64,000 nucleotides of DNA, taken from positions 1-64,000 of the forward strand of contig NZ_QXIR01000026.1 of the NCBI RefSeq assembly GCF_003581585.1, in the 5' to 3' direction. The DNA comes from Bacillus salacetis. GTDB taxonomy: Bacteria; Bacillota; Bacilli; Bacillales; Bacillaceae_B. Positions 26,008 through 34,312 of the stretch are shown in pieces. Positions within the stretch are counted from its first letter, which is position 1, and each line of letters opens with the position of its first letter. The notes under the pieces were generated by a model. It ran no database searches. It saw only the letters and a list, made by a program, of their open reading frames with translations, and was not told where the DNA came from. Position numbers and translations under genes: made by a program.

Positions 26008-26343
26008 TCACCAACCGTGATGCTCCAAAAATTTATTGGGTATTCTAAGTTCTATTTGTTTTTGCAGGTCACTGAAAAATTTATCAAAGTCCGCTTGATC
26101 AAACCATGTTTCACTAGAATCTATACTGATCCCATACTCTCCATTAACAATAGAGCACCCAAAGCTTCCTCTGTCGTAGTTAAACCTGACATGAAAATAA
26201 TTGTACATTTTAAAAACGATACTAGTCATCGTATAGGGAATATCAGTGCTATTGGATATCACAAAATTTTCGACTTTTTCATGAAATCGTTTCTTAAGTT
26301 CCTCAATAATAAAATCTTCAATAGTTTCAGCAGTATGCTGCAT
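26008..26343 (-). CDS. Immunity-like protein, family A (paralogue 3)
   Basis: 111 residues. It matches the other family A members throughout (IPYTMTSIVFKMYNYF, YDRGSFGCSI, ETWFDQADFDKFF, IELRIPNKFLEHHGW). Start preceded by GTAGGAGGTTA. Cytoplasmic; probable orphan immunity gene. Confidence 0.72.
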   Translation of the reverse strand: MQHTAETIEDFIIEELKKRFHEKVENFVISNSTDIPYTMTSIVFKMYNYFHVRFNYDRGSFGCSIVNGEYGISIDSSETWFDQADFDKFFSDLQKQIELRIPNKFLEHHGW

Positions 26344-26417
26344 TCATTAACCTCCTACTTCTATAAGTCTGTTATACCCAATATTTGTTGTGATTTTATC
26401 CTGTGTGAATTTTAAGA

Positions 26418-26678
26418 TTAATAGTTGTTAGGTCTATTATGCTGACTAAGGACAACTTTATAAAAGTAATCAAACGCCTCAGATTCATCGTCAAGTTCTT
26501 TAATAATGAAGTGGCCACCACGTGCTCTTGTTTCATATACTTTCCATACCCTTTGGTCAAAAACACACCCTAATACAAGTGGAGCATCAGCATCAGATAG
26601 CTTGCCGATTATTATAGAATATTCACCTTTATTTAATTTTTCTGACTCTACCTTCTTTAAGAACTCCTGTTTTGTCAT
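26418..26678 (-). CDS. Immunity-like protein, family E (intact copy)
   Basis: 86 residues: MTKQEFLKKVESEKLNKGEY, LVLGCVFDQRVWKVYET, RGGHFIIKELDDESEAFDYFY. The paralogue at 30856-33603 is cut in two by an insertion sequence, and this intact copy is the template that lets the cut gene be rebuilt. Start preceded by GGTTGGTGGGATGA. Role inferred from context. Confidence 0.7.
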   Translation of the reverse strand: MTKQEFLKKVESEKLNKGEYSIIIGKLSDADAPLVLGCVFDQRVWKVYETRARGGHFIIKELDDESEAFDYFYKVVLSQHNRPNNY

Positions 26679-26719
26679 TCATCCCACCAACCTAATTTAT
26701 GGAGTAGAATCTGAAAATT

Positions 26720-26950
26720 TTATAGCTCCCTTAATATTTTGCCCGCTCTTAATCTTTTAATAAAATTATTCAATGCTTCTTCCTCATCCTCATAGGTACC
26801 TTGTGAATTTGTAACCTTGCTAGCCCTTTCATCTGTCACATAAACTATCCATTTATCATTCTCTTGCCTTAAGACAACTTCATTTTCTCTATTTTCCCTT
26901 ACTTCATTCAAAATATAATCTTTTAACTTTTCAACACATATAATTCTCAT
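26720..26950 (-). CDS. Immunity protein, Imm59-like (paralogue 2, start uncertain)
   Basis: About 76 residues from the ATG at 26950; the frame stays open to 27031 without a ribosome site. It aligns with the 88-residue gene at 22320 (ESMRIICVEKLKDY / TAMEIIKNESLENY; WIVYVTDERA; LNNFIKRLRAGKILREL). Compared with that copy it starts about six residues late, so the original start may have been lost. Confidence 0.62.
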   Translation of the reverse strand: MRIICVEKLKDYILNEVRENRENEVVLRQENDKWIVYVTDERASKVTNSQGTYEDEEEALNNFIKRLRAGKILREL

Positions 26951-27076
26951 GGACTCTTGAAGATTCCTGATTGATCCTTTATATAACTGCTTTTTTTGAC
27001 TTTGAACTGCCCTCCTACTAGGCGCTGCCATAAGTACGGAAAGGCAGTTTTTAATCCATATTTTTTGTTATTGTAC

Positions 27077-28114
27077 TTATTCAAGCGGGCTGAATCCCAA
27101 TAATCGATTCACGGCATTCATAGCCTTTTTCATTTTTTCTTGATAGGTGCCGGTGATGATTTGATAGGGAGTTCCATTCTGTTTCAGCAATTCTTTCAGC
27201 CGTTGGTCATTTTCAGATCTAATTGCCGGTTCTCCGTGTACTCTTAATCCGTCATTCACCCACTTAACATCAGGTTCCAGATAAAGGCAGAGATCGTATT
27301 GTTGTGTTTTTGCTATCTCATCAATTACATTTTGTTGGCGATCAAGATATAGCTCTGAGTAGAATTGAGTAACTGTTGCTTCTGTGTCGATGAACATGAC
27401 TTTGTTTGCCGCTGACTGTGCTTGGTGCTCTTTCATTTTATGACCATAGGCAATCAACGGAAAATCTTCTTCCAAAATAATTTCATCACATCCTCCAATT
27501 TCTTCGCACAACGTCCGTCCGTATTCTTCCACGAAGGTTGTATTGTAAATAGTGGCGAGGTTACGAGTCAATGTGGATTTCCCGCAGCTTTCCGTACCGA
27601 TAATCACAATCTTCTTTACAAAGAATGGCTGTACGACCTTCGGTATGAAATCCCAATTAGCATACACCCCTTCAGTTCGTATTTTTGTAGCAGAAACAGG
27701 CATCATTATTCTATCCGGATCGATCAAAACATGTGTTGAGTTTTTGTAAAGCTGCTGAAAGATGAGGTCATAATCCTTTTCAGAACTGAATACGTGAGTA
27801 ATCGGTTTTCCAATCGCCTGCTTGATTTTCTTTGCACCCAGTTCCCAATCATATTCATCTTCCCCTCCATCATCCTCGATGGATAATACATGAACATTTT
27901 CCATGTCTTTTGTAAGCTGATGGAGCCATCGTAACCTCACCCTTCCAGTGATGTAAGGGAAGTGTGTTTTTTCACATGTTATCCTATCTCTTTCTTCACT
28001 GCGAGAAAGGATAATGTACAACTCATCAACTGTCGATGAAGCCTCGATGATCGCCAGGACATGGCCTTGGTGGAGCGGAAGGAATTTCCCGCCAAAAAAT
28101 CCGACTGTTTTCAT
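27077..28114 (-). CDS. nadR: Bifunctional NadR-like NMN adenylyltransferase / nicotinamide riboside kinase
   Basis: 345 residues from the ATG at 28114 (GGGGGAGACAAG upstream; the long frame to 28291 lies inside pnuC). The N-terminal nucleotidyltransferase domain has FFGGKFLPLHQGH (near residue 5) and PVSATKIRTEG (near 155). The C-terminal kinase domain has Walker A IGTESCGKSTLTRN (near 174). Together they turn imported nicotinamide riboside into NMN and NAD+. There is no N-terminal HTH, unlike enterobacterial NadR. It overlaps pnuC by 4 bp (ATGA). Confidence 0.9.
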   Translation of the reverse strand: MKTVGFFGGKFLPLHQGHVLAIIEASSTVDELYIILSRSEERDRITCEKTHFPYITGRVRLRWLHQLTKDMENVHVLSIEDDGGEDEYDWELGAKKIKQAIGKPITHVFSSEKDYDLIFQQLYKNSTHVLIDPDRIMMPVSATKIRTEGVYANWDFIPKVVQPFFVKKIVIIGTESCGKSTLTRNLATIYNTTFVEEYGRTLCEEIGGCDEIILEEDFPLIAYGHKMKEHQAQSAANKVMFIDTEATVTQFYSELYLDRQQNVIDEIAKTQQYDLCLYLEPDVKWVNDGLRVHGEPAIRSENDQRLKELLKQNGTPYQIITGTYQEKMKKAMNAVNRLLGFSPLE

Positions 28115-28800
28115 CTTGTCTCCCCCTTTTGCTTGATCCAAAGTTTCCTCCAGTTGACATATCCGTACACGCTGTTCACTAGGAATGCCGTCCACATCAC
28201 CAGCATGGAAAGATCGTTCCCGCCCTGTGTCACCAATGCGGTCATCCAAAGCGCGATAGATAAAATGTTTACAGCAATCCAGAATAGCCACTGTTCTGTT
28301 ATGCGCTTCAACATCAATATTTGCGCGATGATTGATAGAATCGTAGTTGAAGAGTCAATCCAGATGCTTTTTCCGCCTAACGCTTTTAATAAAATGCCGT
28401 AGAGAATCACCAGGATGATGGAGCTAACGATTGTATACGCCCATCCTTTGGTAGAAAGGCTTTTTATTTGGACATCCTCCCCTTTTATATCGTCTTTCAT
28501 TTTGTGTTTACTCCAAAGATAAAGCCCTACAAACTGTGCAGGGAAGTAAAACAGTGCGTTAAGCATCGTCTCCCCGTACAATCCGTATCCATAAGAGATA
28601 TATGCGTACGTCGCCGTTTGAACGATTCCAAAATAGTAGTTGCTTATTTTCCCTTTCGCAACAAGTACAACGCAAAGCATTCCTGAAATGGAGGTAACGA
28701 ATCCCAGGAAGGTATCATCCCAGGCAAAAAACAAATAAACATTCACAGCAGTAAATAAGCCGAGCCAGATTTTTTCAAATAATGTCCAATCTTTCAACAT
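28111..28800 (-). CDS. pnuC: PnuC-type nicotinamide riboside transporter
   Basis: 229 residues with about seven membrane helices. Family features are NYYFGIVQTATYAYISYGYGL (near residue 53), ALFYFPAQFVGLYLW (near 82) and the C-terminal VNSVYGYVNWRKL. It carries nicotinamide riboside by facilitated diffusion, trapped by the kinase domain of the next gene. Six bases separate it from pncA and it overlaps nadR. Start preceded by GGAGAGTGATAACAC. Confidence 0.92.
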   Translation of the reverse strand: MLKDWTLFEKIWLGLFTAVNVYLFFAWDDTFLGFVTSISGMLCVVLVAKGKISNYYFGIVQTATYAYISYGYGLYGETMLNALFYFPAQFVGLYLWSKHKMKDDIKGEDVQIKSLSTKGWAYTIVSSIILVILYGILLKALGGKSIWIDSSTTILSIIAQILMLKRITEQWLFWIAVNILSIALWMTALVTQGGNDLSMLVMWTAFLVNSVYGYVNWRKLWIKQKGETR

Positions 28801-28806
28801 GTGTTA

Positions 28807-29373
28807 TCACTCTCCATTTATGATGACTGCGTTTAAAACATTTTCAAAATGCTGCAATGCCAACTGATGAGCGGGTTCATTGAAGCTGGCCACTGCCTTT
28901 TCGTGAATGACGATGCTGAATCCTTTGTTGTAAGCATCTATGGCAGTGTGCAGGACGCAAATATCTGTGCAAACCCCAGTTAAATGGATCTCGGTTATCT
29001 CCCTTTCTCTTAACTTTGCTTCAAGGTCTGTGTAAGCAAAAGCACTGTAACGGGTCTTATCCATGTAATAAATTTGACCATCTTCATTTTCTTCGGCCAT
29101 CTGTTCATGAAGTTCTTTCACTTTTCCGTACAGTTGTCTCCCCCAGGTATCTCTCACGTTATGAGTGGGGAATAACTTTGTTTCCGGATGATAGGGATCG
29201 TTTGGCGTGTGCACGTCCACAGCCTGAACGATGAACTCTTTTTCCTTCCTGAATGTTTCCATAAGCTCGAGGATAGAGTCTTCAATTTCCTGTCCCGGCT
29301 CACCGCAGGTAAGGGCTCCCTTTTCGTGAACAAAATCGTTTGTGTAATCAATGACTACCAATGCTTTTCTCAT
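28807..29373 (-). CDS. pncA: Nicotinamidase (PncA-like isochorismatase-fold hydrolase)
   Basis: 188 residues. Catalytic aspartate in VVIDYTNDFV (near residue 8), metal-binding D/H in AVDVHTPNDPYHPET (near 52), catalytic Lys region DKTRYSAF (near 106), and the active-site cysteine in TGVCTDICVLHTAID (near 137). It deamidates nicotinamide to nicotinate for NAD+ salvage. First gene of the pncA-pnuC-nadR operon; a candidate NrtR operator lies upstream. Start preceded by GAGGAGTTAAA. Confidence 0.92.
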   Translation of the reverse strand: MRKALVVIDYTNDFVHEKGALTCGEPGQEIEDSILELMETFRKEKEFIVQAVDVHTPNDPYHPETKLFPTHNVRDTWGRQLYGKVKELHEQMAEENEDGQIYYMDKTRYSAFAYTDLEAKLREREITEIHLTGVCTDICVLHTAIDAYNKGFSIVIHEKAVASFNEPAHQLALQHFENVLNAVIINGE

Positions 29374-29404
29374 TTTAACTCCTCCTCATTTGTAGGTTAT
29401 AATT

Positions 29405-29426
29405 TGCAAACTGTTAATTGTTATTT
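29405..29426. promoter_or_regulatory. Candidate NrtR operator upstream of pncA
   Basis: TGCAAACTGTTAATTGTTAT and flanks recur almost unchanged at 30283 upstream of the regulator gene (TGCAAAGTGTTAATTGTGAT). Eighteen of the twenty bases agree. The pair lies in the two promoter regions of a predicted NAD+ regulon, so a shared repressor site is the simplest reading. Confidence 0.7.
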
Positions 29427-29435
29427 CGAAAAAAA

Positions 29436-30224
29436 TTAATAGATGCTTGGCATCGGTTGAAAATCTTTAAAACGAAACATTCTTGTCATTTGTTTGGCTG
29501 TCCTATTAGTTTTTTTGATTTCACCCTTTTGGTTTCTCGCCTCTTCCAAAAAGGGATATTTTGGTGCATCTCTGACAAAAGCTGAATTATTTACAATCCC
29601 CGGGTCATCACTGACAAGTAGTAAAACACTTCTTAATTCAGAAAGTGTAAATTCCTTTGGCAGGAACTCTTTTGCAACTGTGGTTTGAAGCAAATCTTTT
29701 CGGATCATCTGGAAGGCATCATGTATAATAATTTTATGGTCGAAGGCTAATTCCAGCTGGTCAATTTCCTTTAGCGTGAACAATCCAACGTTTTCTGCAT
29801 CGTCCGCCGCTTTCCTTTTATAGAGATAATCGTTTGTGACGATGGCATAGAACGCATTGGAGATAATCCATCCTCGTTTATCTCTACCTGGAGTGTCATA
29901 AACACCGAAATGTTTCAGTTTAATATTGTTTACGCTTGCTTCTTCACTTAACTCTCTGACAGCTGCTTTCGATGCTGTTTCATCCGGTTTTACAAAGCCA
30001 CCCGGGAGCGCCCACTTGCCGCCTTGGATGTGTGGTTCTCCGTCTTTGTCTGACTTCGCCCTCTGGATCAAAAGCAATTTAAGTTCAGCTTTGGGTGGTT
30101 TGTATTCTTCCTTATACGCCAGTTCAATGGTGAAGACTGCAATGTCTGCTGTATAACCGTCCGGAGTGACATACTCCTTTGAATCATAGTGTTGAAGCAT
30201 CTCTTCTTCGTTTTGATACTTCAT
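29436..30224 (-). CDS. nrtR: NrtR-like Nudix transcriptional regulator of NAD+ metabolism
   Basis: 262 residues from the ATG at 30224 (GAGGTGATAAGC). An N-terminal Nudix domain (residues about 25-165) with the Nudix box GGFVKPDETASKAAVRELSEEA is followed by a winged-helix domain (LPKEFTLSELRSVL, about 190-250), the NrtR layout. NrtR represses NAD+ salvage genes and is released by ADP-ribose. The same 20-bp site lies in front of this gene and of pncA, so autoregulation and control of the operon are likely. A simple Nudix hydrolase is the alternative. Confidence 0.85.
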   Translation of the reverse strand: MKYQNEEEMLQHYDSKEYVTPDGYTADIAVFTIELAYKEEYKPPKAELKLLLIQRAKSDKDGEPHIQGGKWALPGGFVKPDETASKAAVRELSEEASVNNIKLKHFGVYDTPGRDKRGWIISNAFYAIVTNDYLYKRKAADDAENVGLFTLKEIDQLELAFDHKIIIHDAFQMIRKDLLQTTVAKEFLPKEFTLSELRSVLLLVSDDPGIVNNSAFVRDAPKYPFLEEARNQKGEIKKTNRTAKQMTRMFRFKDFQPMPSIY

Positions 30225-30282
30225 GCTTATCACCTCATTTAGTATGTTGTCATTTCTTTTTTATTCATTTTATTTAACAATA

Positions 30283-30305
30283 TGCAAAGTGTTAATTGTG
30301 ATTTT
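30283..30305. promoter_or_regulatory. Candidate NrtR operator upstream of nrtR
   Basis: Near-identical to the site at 29405-29426. It sits directly downstream of the predicted -10 of the nrtR promoter (30306-30311), where a bound repressor would block the start of transcription. Confidence 0.7.
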
Positions 30306-30335
30306 ATTTTATCCCACTATTTAGTAATTGTGCAA
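30306..30335 (-). promoter_or_regulatory. Predicted promoter of nrtR
   Basis: On the minus strand TTGCAC (30335-30330), an 18-base spacer, then TAAAAT (30311-30306). Confidence 0.5.
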
Positions 30336-30373
30336 GTGTTATTATTCCGTTTTTAAGGAAAATTAAATTAAAA

Positions 30374-30412
30374 AAGCAGCTGAAATACCCAATATTAGGT
30401 CTTCAACTGCTT
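30374..30412 (-). terminator. Repeated-type terminator downstream of an immunity gene
   Basis: AAGCAGCTGAA (30374-30384) pairs with TTCAACTGCTT (30402-30412); a T run follows on the minus strand. The same terminator type recurs at 33775 and 34460. Confidence 0.78.
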
Positions 30413-30439
30413 AAGTAGGAGTTTAATTGGAAATTAAGA

Positions 30440-30784
30440 CTATTTCCAACCATTATATTCTAAAAATTTGTCAGGTATTCTCAATTCAATTTGCTCTTTG
30501 AGCTCTCTGCAAAAGATGTCTAAATCTGCTTTATCATACCACTGTTGGCTATTTTTTAATTCTATACCGTATTGTCCTTGGGTGATACTGCATCCTATAC
30601 TTCCACGGTTGTAACTAAAGGTGATAAAATAATACTCATAAGCATCAAAGGTAATATTAAACATACTATATGGTTCATCAGTTATATTGTAAACAGAAAA
30701 TGAACCTATTTTTTCATCAAAATTGTCTTTTAGTTTTTTTATGATTATTTTTGCTATTTCTTTTGCCGAGTGTTTATTCTGCAT
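30440..30784 (-). CDS. Immunity-like protein, family A (paralogue 4)
   Basis: 114 residues from the ATG at 30784 (AAGGAA, six bases upstream). Very close to the gene at 22665: EPYSMFNITFDAYEYYF, FSYNRGSIGCSI, LKNSQQWYDKADLD, IELRIPDKFLEYNGWK. A conserved terminator follows. It stands upstream of the nrtR promoter and downstream of the disrupted family E gene. Confidence 0.75.
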   Translation of the reverse strand: MQNKHSAKEIAKIIIKKLKDNFDEKIGSFSVYNITDEPYSMFNITFDAYEYYFITFSYNRGSIGCSITQGQYGIELKNSQQWYDKADLDIFCRELKEQIELRIPDKFLEYNGWK

Positions 30785-31094
30785 ACCAGATTCCTTCCTC
30801 CTCTTTTTCAAGGGTCGTCTAAAGTAAGAGCGTTATAAGATTCAACTTCTTAATGTTAACTAATTCCATTCAAGTAATTATGTCTGTTTAAGAGTAATTC
30901 ATAAAAATAGTTAAATGCTTCATTTTCATTTTTAAATTCTTTAATTATGTAATGACCTCCCCGTTTCTTGGTTTTATTGTAAACGCTAGAATAAAGTTGA
31001 CACTTTTTGCTCGATAAGATTTTACACTTTTGCTCAATTAACCTACCAATTTAGTAAAATAGATCGTGATGTTATTTTACTGGAGGTTAGGATT

Positions 31095-32654
31095 TTGGAG
31101 GAGAAGTTAGTGTTATATATTAAGGTTCAGGAATTACATAAGAGAAAGTTTAAAATAGCACAAATTGCTAAAGAGCTTAAGATCTCAAGACCGACTGTTT
31201 ATAAGTATTTGGAAATGACATTCGATGAAGCCAAGGCCTATGCTGAACAGCTCTTGGGAAAGAAAAAAATACTAGATCACTATAAGGACTGGATATTGGC
31301 CTGGCTAGAAGAGTATCCCCACCTAAGTAGTGCTCAGATCCAAGATTGGCTTTTAGAAAGATATCCCGACCTAGTGGTCGGCGATAGTACTGTAAGAACA
31401 TATGTGAGAGGTATTCGAGAAGTATATCAGATTGATAAAAAGTTGATTGTTCGTCAATACGAAGCAGTTCCTGATCAACCCATGGGTAAACAACTCCAGG
31501 TAGACTGGGGAGAAACAAAACAGAAAACAGTAAACAACAAGGAAATTAAACTGTATTTTATTGCCTTTGTACTCGCTAACTCACGTCAGAAATTTATGGA
31601 ATGGCAAGCAAGTCCCTTCACCACAAAAGATGCGATTCGTTGTCACGAAAATGCATTCCAGTTCTATGGAGGACGAACAGAAGAAATTGTCTATGATCAG
31701 GATCATTTAATCTCAGTTAGTGAAAATGCAGGGCAACTACTTTTAACAGCTGAGTTTCAAAGCTATGTAAACGAGCGTAAATTCAAAGTTCACCTTTGTA
31801 GAAGGGGGGATCCAGAATCTAAAGGGATGATTGAAAATGTAGTGAAATACATAAAAGGGAACTTCGCTGATAGTCGTGTGTTTAGAGATATAGAAGATTG
31901 GAATGAACGGGCAAGACAGTGGCTTGAGCGTACTGGTAACCATCAGGTTCACCAGACAACGAAAAAAAGACCAGCAGAAGTGTTTCTCCTCGAAAAGCAA
32001 CACTTACAGCCAGTCTCTTCGTTACTTTCATATGAAAGTACCAATAACAAAAGTATAACAAGAAGTGTCAGCAAGGACAACACAATCAGGTACAAGTCAA
32101 ATCGTTACTCCGTCCCACTCGGGACTTATCAAAATATGAGTGAGAATCTTGTGTGGATTGAAGTAAAGCAAGAAGATTACAACACCTTGGTTATTCGTAA
32201 AGAAGCAAATGGGGAAGTAATTGCCGAGCATATAATCAGCTCTGAAAAAGGAAAGCTGATTCAAAACCGTCACCATACTCGTGATCGCTCTAAAGGTGTG
32301 GAAGAGCTTAAGCAACGTCTCATCTCACACTTTAAAGATCAAATCCAGGCAGCTGCATATTTAGATGAGATTAGTCAAAGATACCCTAGGTATCGGAGAG
32401 ACCAGTTCGCGATTATTTATAAGGTGATTCAACAATACCCGGGTTTAATTGATACTGTTTTGACAAAGTGCACGACAGAAAAGCTTTACAATGCGAATGA
32501 TTTTCGCGATATCGCTCATCACCTTTGTGCTTTACAAGATGAACCGGTTGAGAAAGTACAATCTTTTTACACGAGTCCACCTAAACAGTCTCATATCAAA
32601 GCCTCTACCCGTTCGCTAGATACCTATACTAGCATTCTAGGAGGTGGAGCATGA
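31095..32654 (+). CDS. istA: IS21-family transposase IstA
   Basis: 519 residues from a TTG at 31095 preceded by GGAGGTTAGGATT. An N-terminal HTH (IAKELKISRPTVYKYLEM, near residue 24) is followed by the DDE catalytic core: LQVDWGET (near 134), YDQDH (near 200) and PESKGMIENVVKYIKG (near 241), then a C-terminal beta domain. Full length for the family. Confidence 0.95.
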   Translation: MEEKLVLYIKVQELHKRKFKIAQIAKELKISRPTVYKYLEMTFDEAKAYAEQLLGKKKILDHYKDWILAWLEEYPHLSSAQIQDWLLERYPDLVVGDSTVRTYVRGIREVYQIDKKLIVRQYEAVPDQPMGKQLQVDWGETKQKTVNNKEIKLYFIAFVLANSRQKFMEWQASPFTTKDAIRCHENAFQFYGGRTEEIVYDQDHLISVSENAGQLLLTAEFQSYVNERKFKVHLCRRGDPESKGMIENVVKYIKGNFADSRVFRDIEDWNERARQWLERTGNHQVHQTTKKRPAEVFLLEKQHLQPVSSLLSYESTNNKSITRSVSKDNTIRYKSNRYSVPLGTYQNMSENLVWIEVKQEDYNTLVIRKEANGEVIAEHIISSEKGKLIQNRHHTRDRSKGVEELKQRLISHFKDQIQAAAYLDEISQRYPRYRRDQFAIIYKVIQQYPGLIDTVLTKCTTEKLYNANDFRDIAHHLCALQDEPVEKVQSFYTSPPKQSHIKASTRSLDTYTSILGGGA

Positions 32655-33418
32655 TGAACAAAACGGTACATGAGTTACAAGATCAATTCCGTCAACTACG
32701 CCTGGCAGAGACTGCGGAGGAGCTGCCAAAGCTTCTTCGCGAAGCTGAGAAAGCATCATGGACCTACTTGGAATTTTTAGAGTCTATCACTCGATATGAA
32801 TTAGCAAAACGTGAAGCGAAAAGCCTAGAGAAAAGAATGAAATGGGCACACTTCCCTTTCGTGAAGTCATTAGATGAGTTTGAGCTGAAGGGACAAAACG
32901 TTCTGACGGCTCGTCAGCTTTCTCAACTGCGGGAATTAAGCTGGCTTGAGCAACAGTACAATCTCATTCTCTTAGGTCCTCCTGGAATCGGAAAAACGTA
33001 TATCGCAATTGGACTCGGACTTGAGGCTGTTTATAGGGGATTCAATGTATATTTCGCTACAATGGGCGAACTTGTGCAGCTTCTAAAATCAGAAGAATAC
33101 CTTAACAAATCTAAAGTTCAGCTTAAGAGAATTAGAAATGCCGACCTAGTGATCATCGATGATTTAATGTATATGGCCATGGATCAAAGAGAAGCAAATC
33201 TATTCTTCCATTTAATTAATCATTTATACGAACGAAGTTCGATTATCCTGACATCAAATAAGAGCCCAGATGAATGGGGCAATTTAATCGGAGACCAAGG
33301 GATCACCACAGCGATTCTGGATCGCTTACTTCATCGTGTGGAAGTGATCCATGGTAGTGAAGAAGAGGAAAGTCACCGGATGAAAAATCGAAAGAGCGTT
33401 TTTTCAGCAGAAGTGTAA
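32651..33418 (+). CDS. istB: IS21-family AAA+ helper protein IstB
   Basis: 255 residues. Walker A LLGPPGIGKTYIAIGLG (near residue 106), Walker B LVIIDDLMYM (near 166) and sensor ILTSNKSPDEWG (near 197) are typical of IstB, the ATPase that directs IstA to target DNA. It overlaps istA by 4 bp (ATGA) and runs almost to the right end of the element. Confidence 0.95.
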   Translation: MMNKTVHELQDQFRQLRLAETAEELPKLLREAEKASWTYLEFLESITRYELAKREAKSLEKRMKWAHFPFVKSLDEFELKGQNVLTARQLSQLRELSWLEQQYNLILLGPPGIGKTYIAIGLGLEAVYRGFNVYFATMGELVQLLKSEEYLNKSKVQLKRIRNADLVIIDDLMYMAMDQREANLFFHLINHLYERSSIILTSNKSPDEWGNLIGDQGITTAILDRLLHRVEVIHGSEEEESHRMKNRKSVFSAEV

Positions 33419-33677
33419 AAAGGAAACGAGCAAAAAGTGTAAAATTCAACTTGACGTCTACATTTATACACTTTCCATAAACAATCTTCGAATGCACAAC
33501 CCATTACAAGTGCTTCATCGGTAATATCATCGAGAACCACGGTATACTCACCAAGATTTAATTTGCTAGATTTATATTTTGCAAGAAACTCTTTCCTTGT
33601 CACATTATCCCTCCCAAAGGGAAACATACTTTTCAAAAGAGGCAGTTTACCTGCTGCACAAACTCGACCAAAAAATC

Positions 33678-33749
33678 TTAATTTCCAAGTTCTTCTATAA
33701 AAGCAGGTTCTTCCTCTACTTTAATTTCATACATGTCGGTAACATTCAC
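33678..33749 (-). CDS. 23-residue frame, possible immunity-gene remnant
   Basis: GTG at 33749 follows AAGGAG by nine bases and runs 23 codons (MNVTDMYEIKVEEEPAFIEE plus LGN) to TAA. The ribosome site argues for translation, but the product reads like the tail of a larger acidic protein, so this may be what is left of an immunity gene in a recombining island. No family recognised. Confidence 0.4.
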   Translation of the reverse strand: MNVTDMYEIKVEEEPAFIEELGN

Positions 33750-33774
33750 ATTTTTTTACTCCTTATATACAAAA

Positions 33775-33816
33775 AAAGCAGCTGAATAATCGTTAAAATT
33801 TTATTCCAACTGCTTT
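33775..33816 (-). terminator. Repeated-type terminator downstream of an immunity gene
   Basis: AAAGCAGCTGAATAA pairs imperfectly with TTATTCCAACTGCTTT (33801-33816); a T run follows on the minus strand. It resembles the terminators at 30374 and 34460. Confidence 0.75.
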
Positions 33817-33875
33817 AAGAAGGTAAGATTTATTAAAGTAACACTATGTATAATTGGGACAGTGAACCCTTCACT

Positions 33876-34286
33876 TTAATTAATATTTTTGATTACTTCT
33901 AATACTTCTATTTCATCCTGATTGACTTCTTTATCATAGTAGTATTTATCCATTCGGTCGAATCCATTTTCCTTTGCAAGTTCTGCATTACTAGTTCCCA
34001 GTCTTAATTGTGTGGCTGTTTTATTGAAACTTAAGTTGAACACATTGCCATTGAATTTTGCTTTGTAATCAACTTCATAAATTTCATCTGCCTCTTCTTT
34101 CTTAATTTCATAGACAAATAGCTTTGGTAAGTCAGCAGAATCCTTATAGTAGCTAGGATATACTTTTTCTTTAAAACCATATTTCAAATCCTCTTGATCT
34201 TTACTAACTAATCTTAGTACATCTCCCTCTATACTAGTTACTCTGTAAGTTTTATTTTTATATTTTGCAAAGGTTCCCTTTTCCAT
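33876..34286 (-). CDS. Immunity-like protein, family C (paralogue 2)
   Basis: 136 residues from the ATG at 34286 (GGGAGGGTAACTTT). The opening MEKGTFAKYKNKTYRVTSI and DLKYGFKEKVYPSYYKD match the family C pattern. The sequence just upstream is the fossil end of an LXG toxin linker, so this immunity gene follows directly on a deleted toxin domain. A conserved-type terminator lies downstream. Confidence 0.68.
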   Translation of the reverse strand: MEKGTFAKYKNKTYRVTSIEGDVLRLVSKDQEDLKYGFKEKVYPSYYKDSADLPKLFVYEIKKEEADEIYEVDYKAKFNGNVFNLSFNKTATQLRLGTSNAELAKENGFDRMDKYYYDKEVNQDEIEVLEVIKNIN

Positions 34287-34312
34287 AAAGTTACCCTCCC
34301 TAGCGTCTCCTT

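Larger units (their letters stand above)
30978..33462 (+). mobile_element. Complete IS21-family insertion sequence (2485 bp)
   Basis: Contains istA and istB overlapping by 4 bp. The ends are inverted: the left end begins TGTAAACG and the right end, read inward, begins TGTAGACG; both reach CACTTTTTGCTCG at position 36. A 5-bp direct repeat TTTAT flanks it (30973-30977 and 33463-33467), within the 4-8 bp range of the family. Both genes look intact, so the element may be active. It interrupts an immunity-like gene. Confidence 0.93.
30856..33603 (-). pseudogene. Family E immunity gene split by the IS21-type element
   Basis: The 5' part (GTG at 33603, GGGAGGGATAAT upstream) reads MTRKEFLAKYKSSKLNLGEY ... 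CLWKVY and stops at the element. The 3' part resumes at 30977 with KTKKRGGHYIIKEF and ends in NHNYL-type tail at the TAA at 30856. Removing the element and one 5-bp copy of TTTAT restores a single frame of about 85 residues, collinear with the intact 86-residue paralogue at 26418 (VWKVYETRARGGHFIIKEL). The insertion is therefore real and disrupted a functional-looking gene. Confidence 0.92.

Noticed and set aside
28115..28291. 59-residue N-terminal extension of NadR
   Set aside because: It lies inside pnuC in another frame; the NadR fold begins at the ATG at 28114 with a strong ribosome site.
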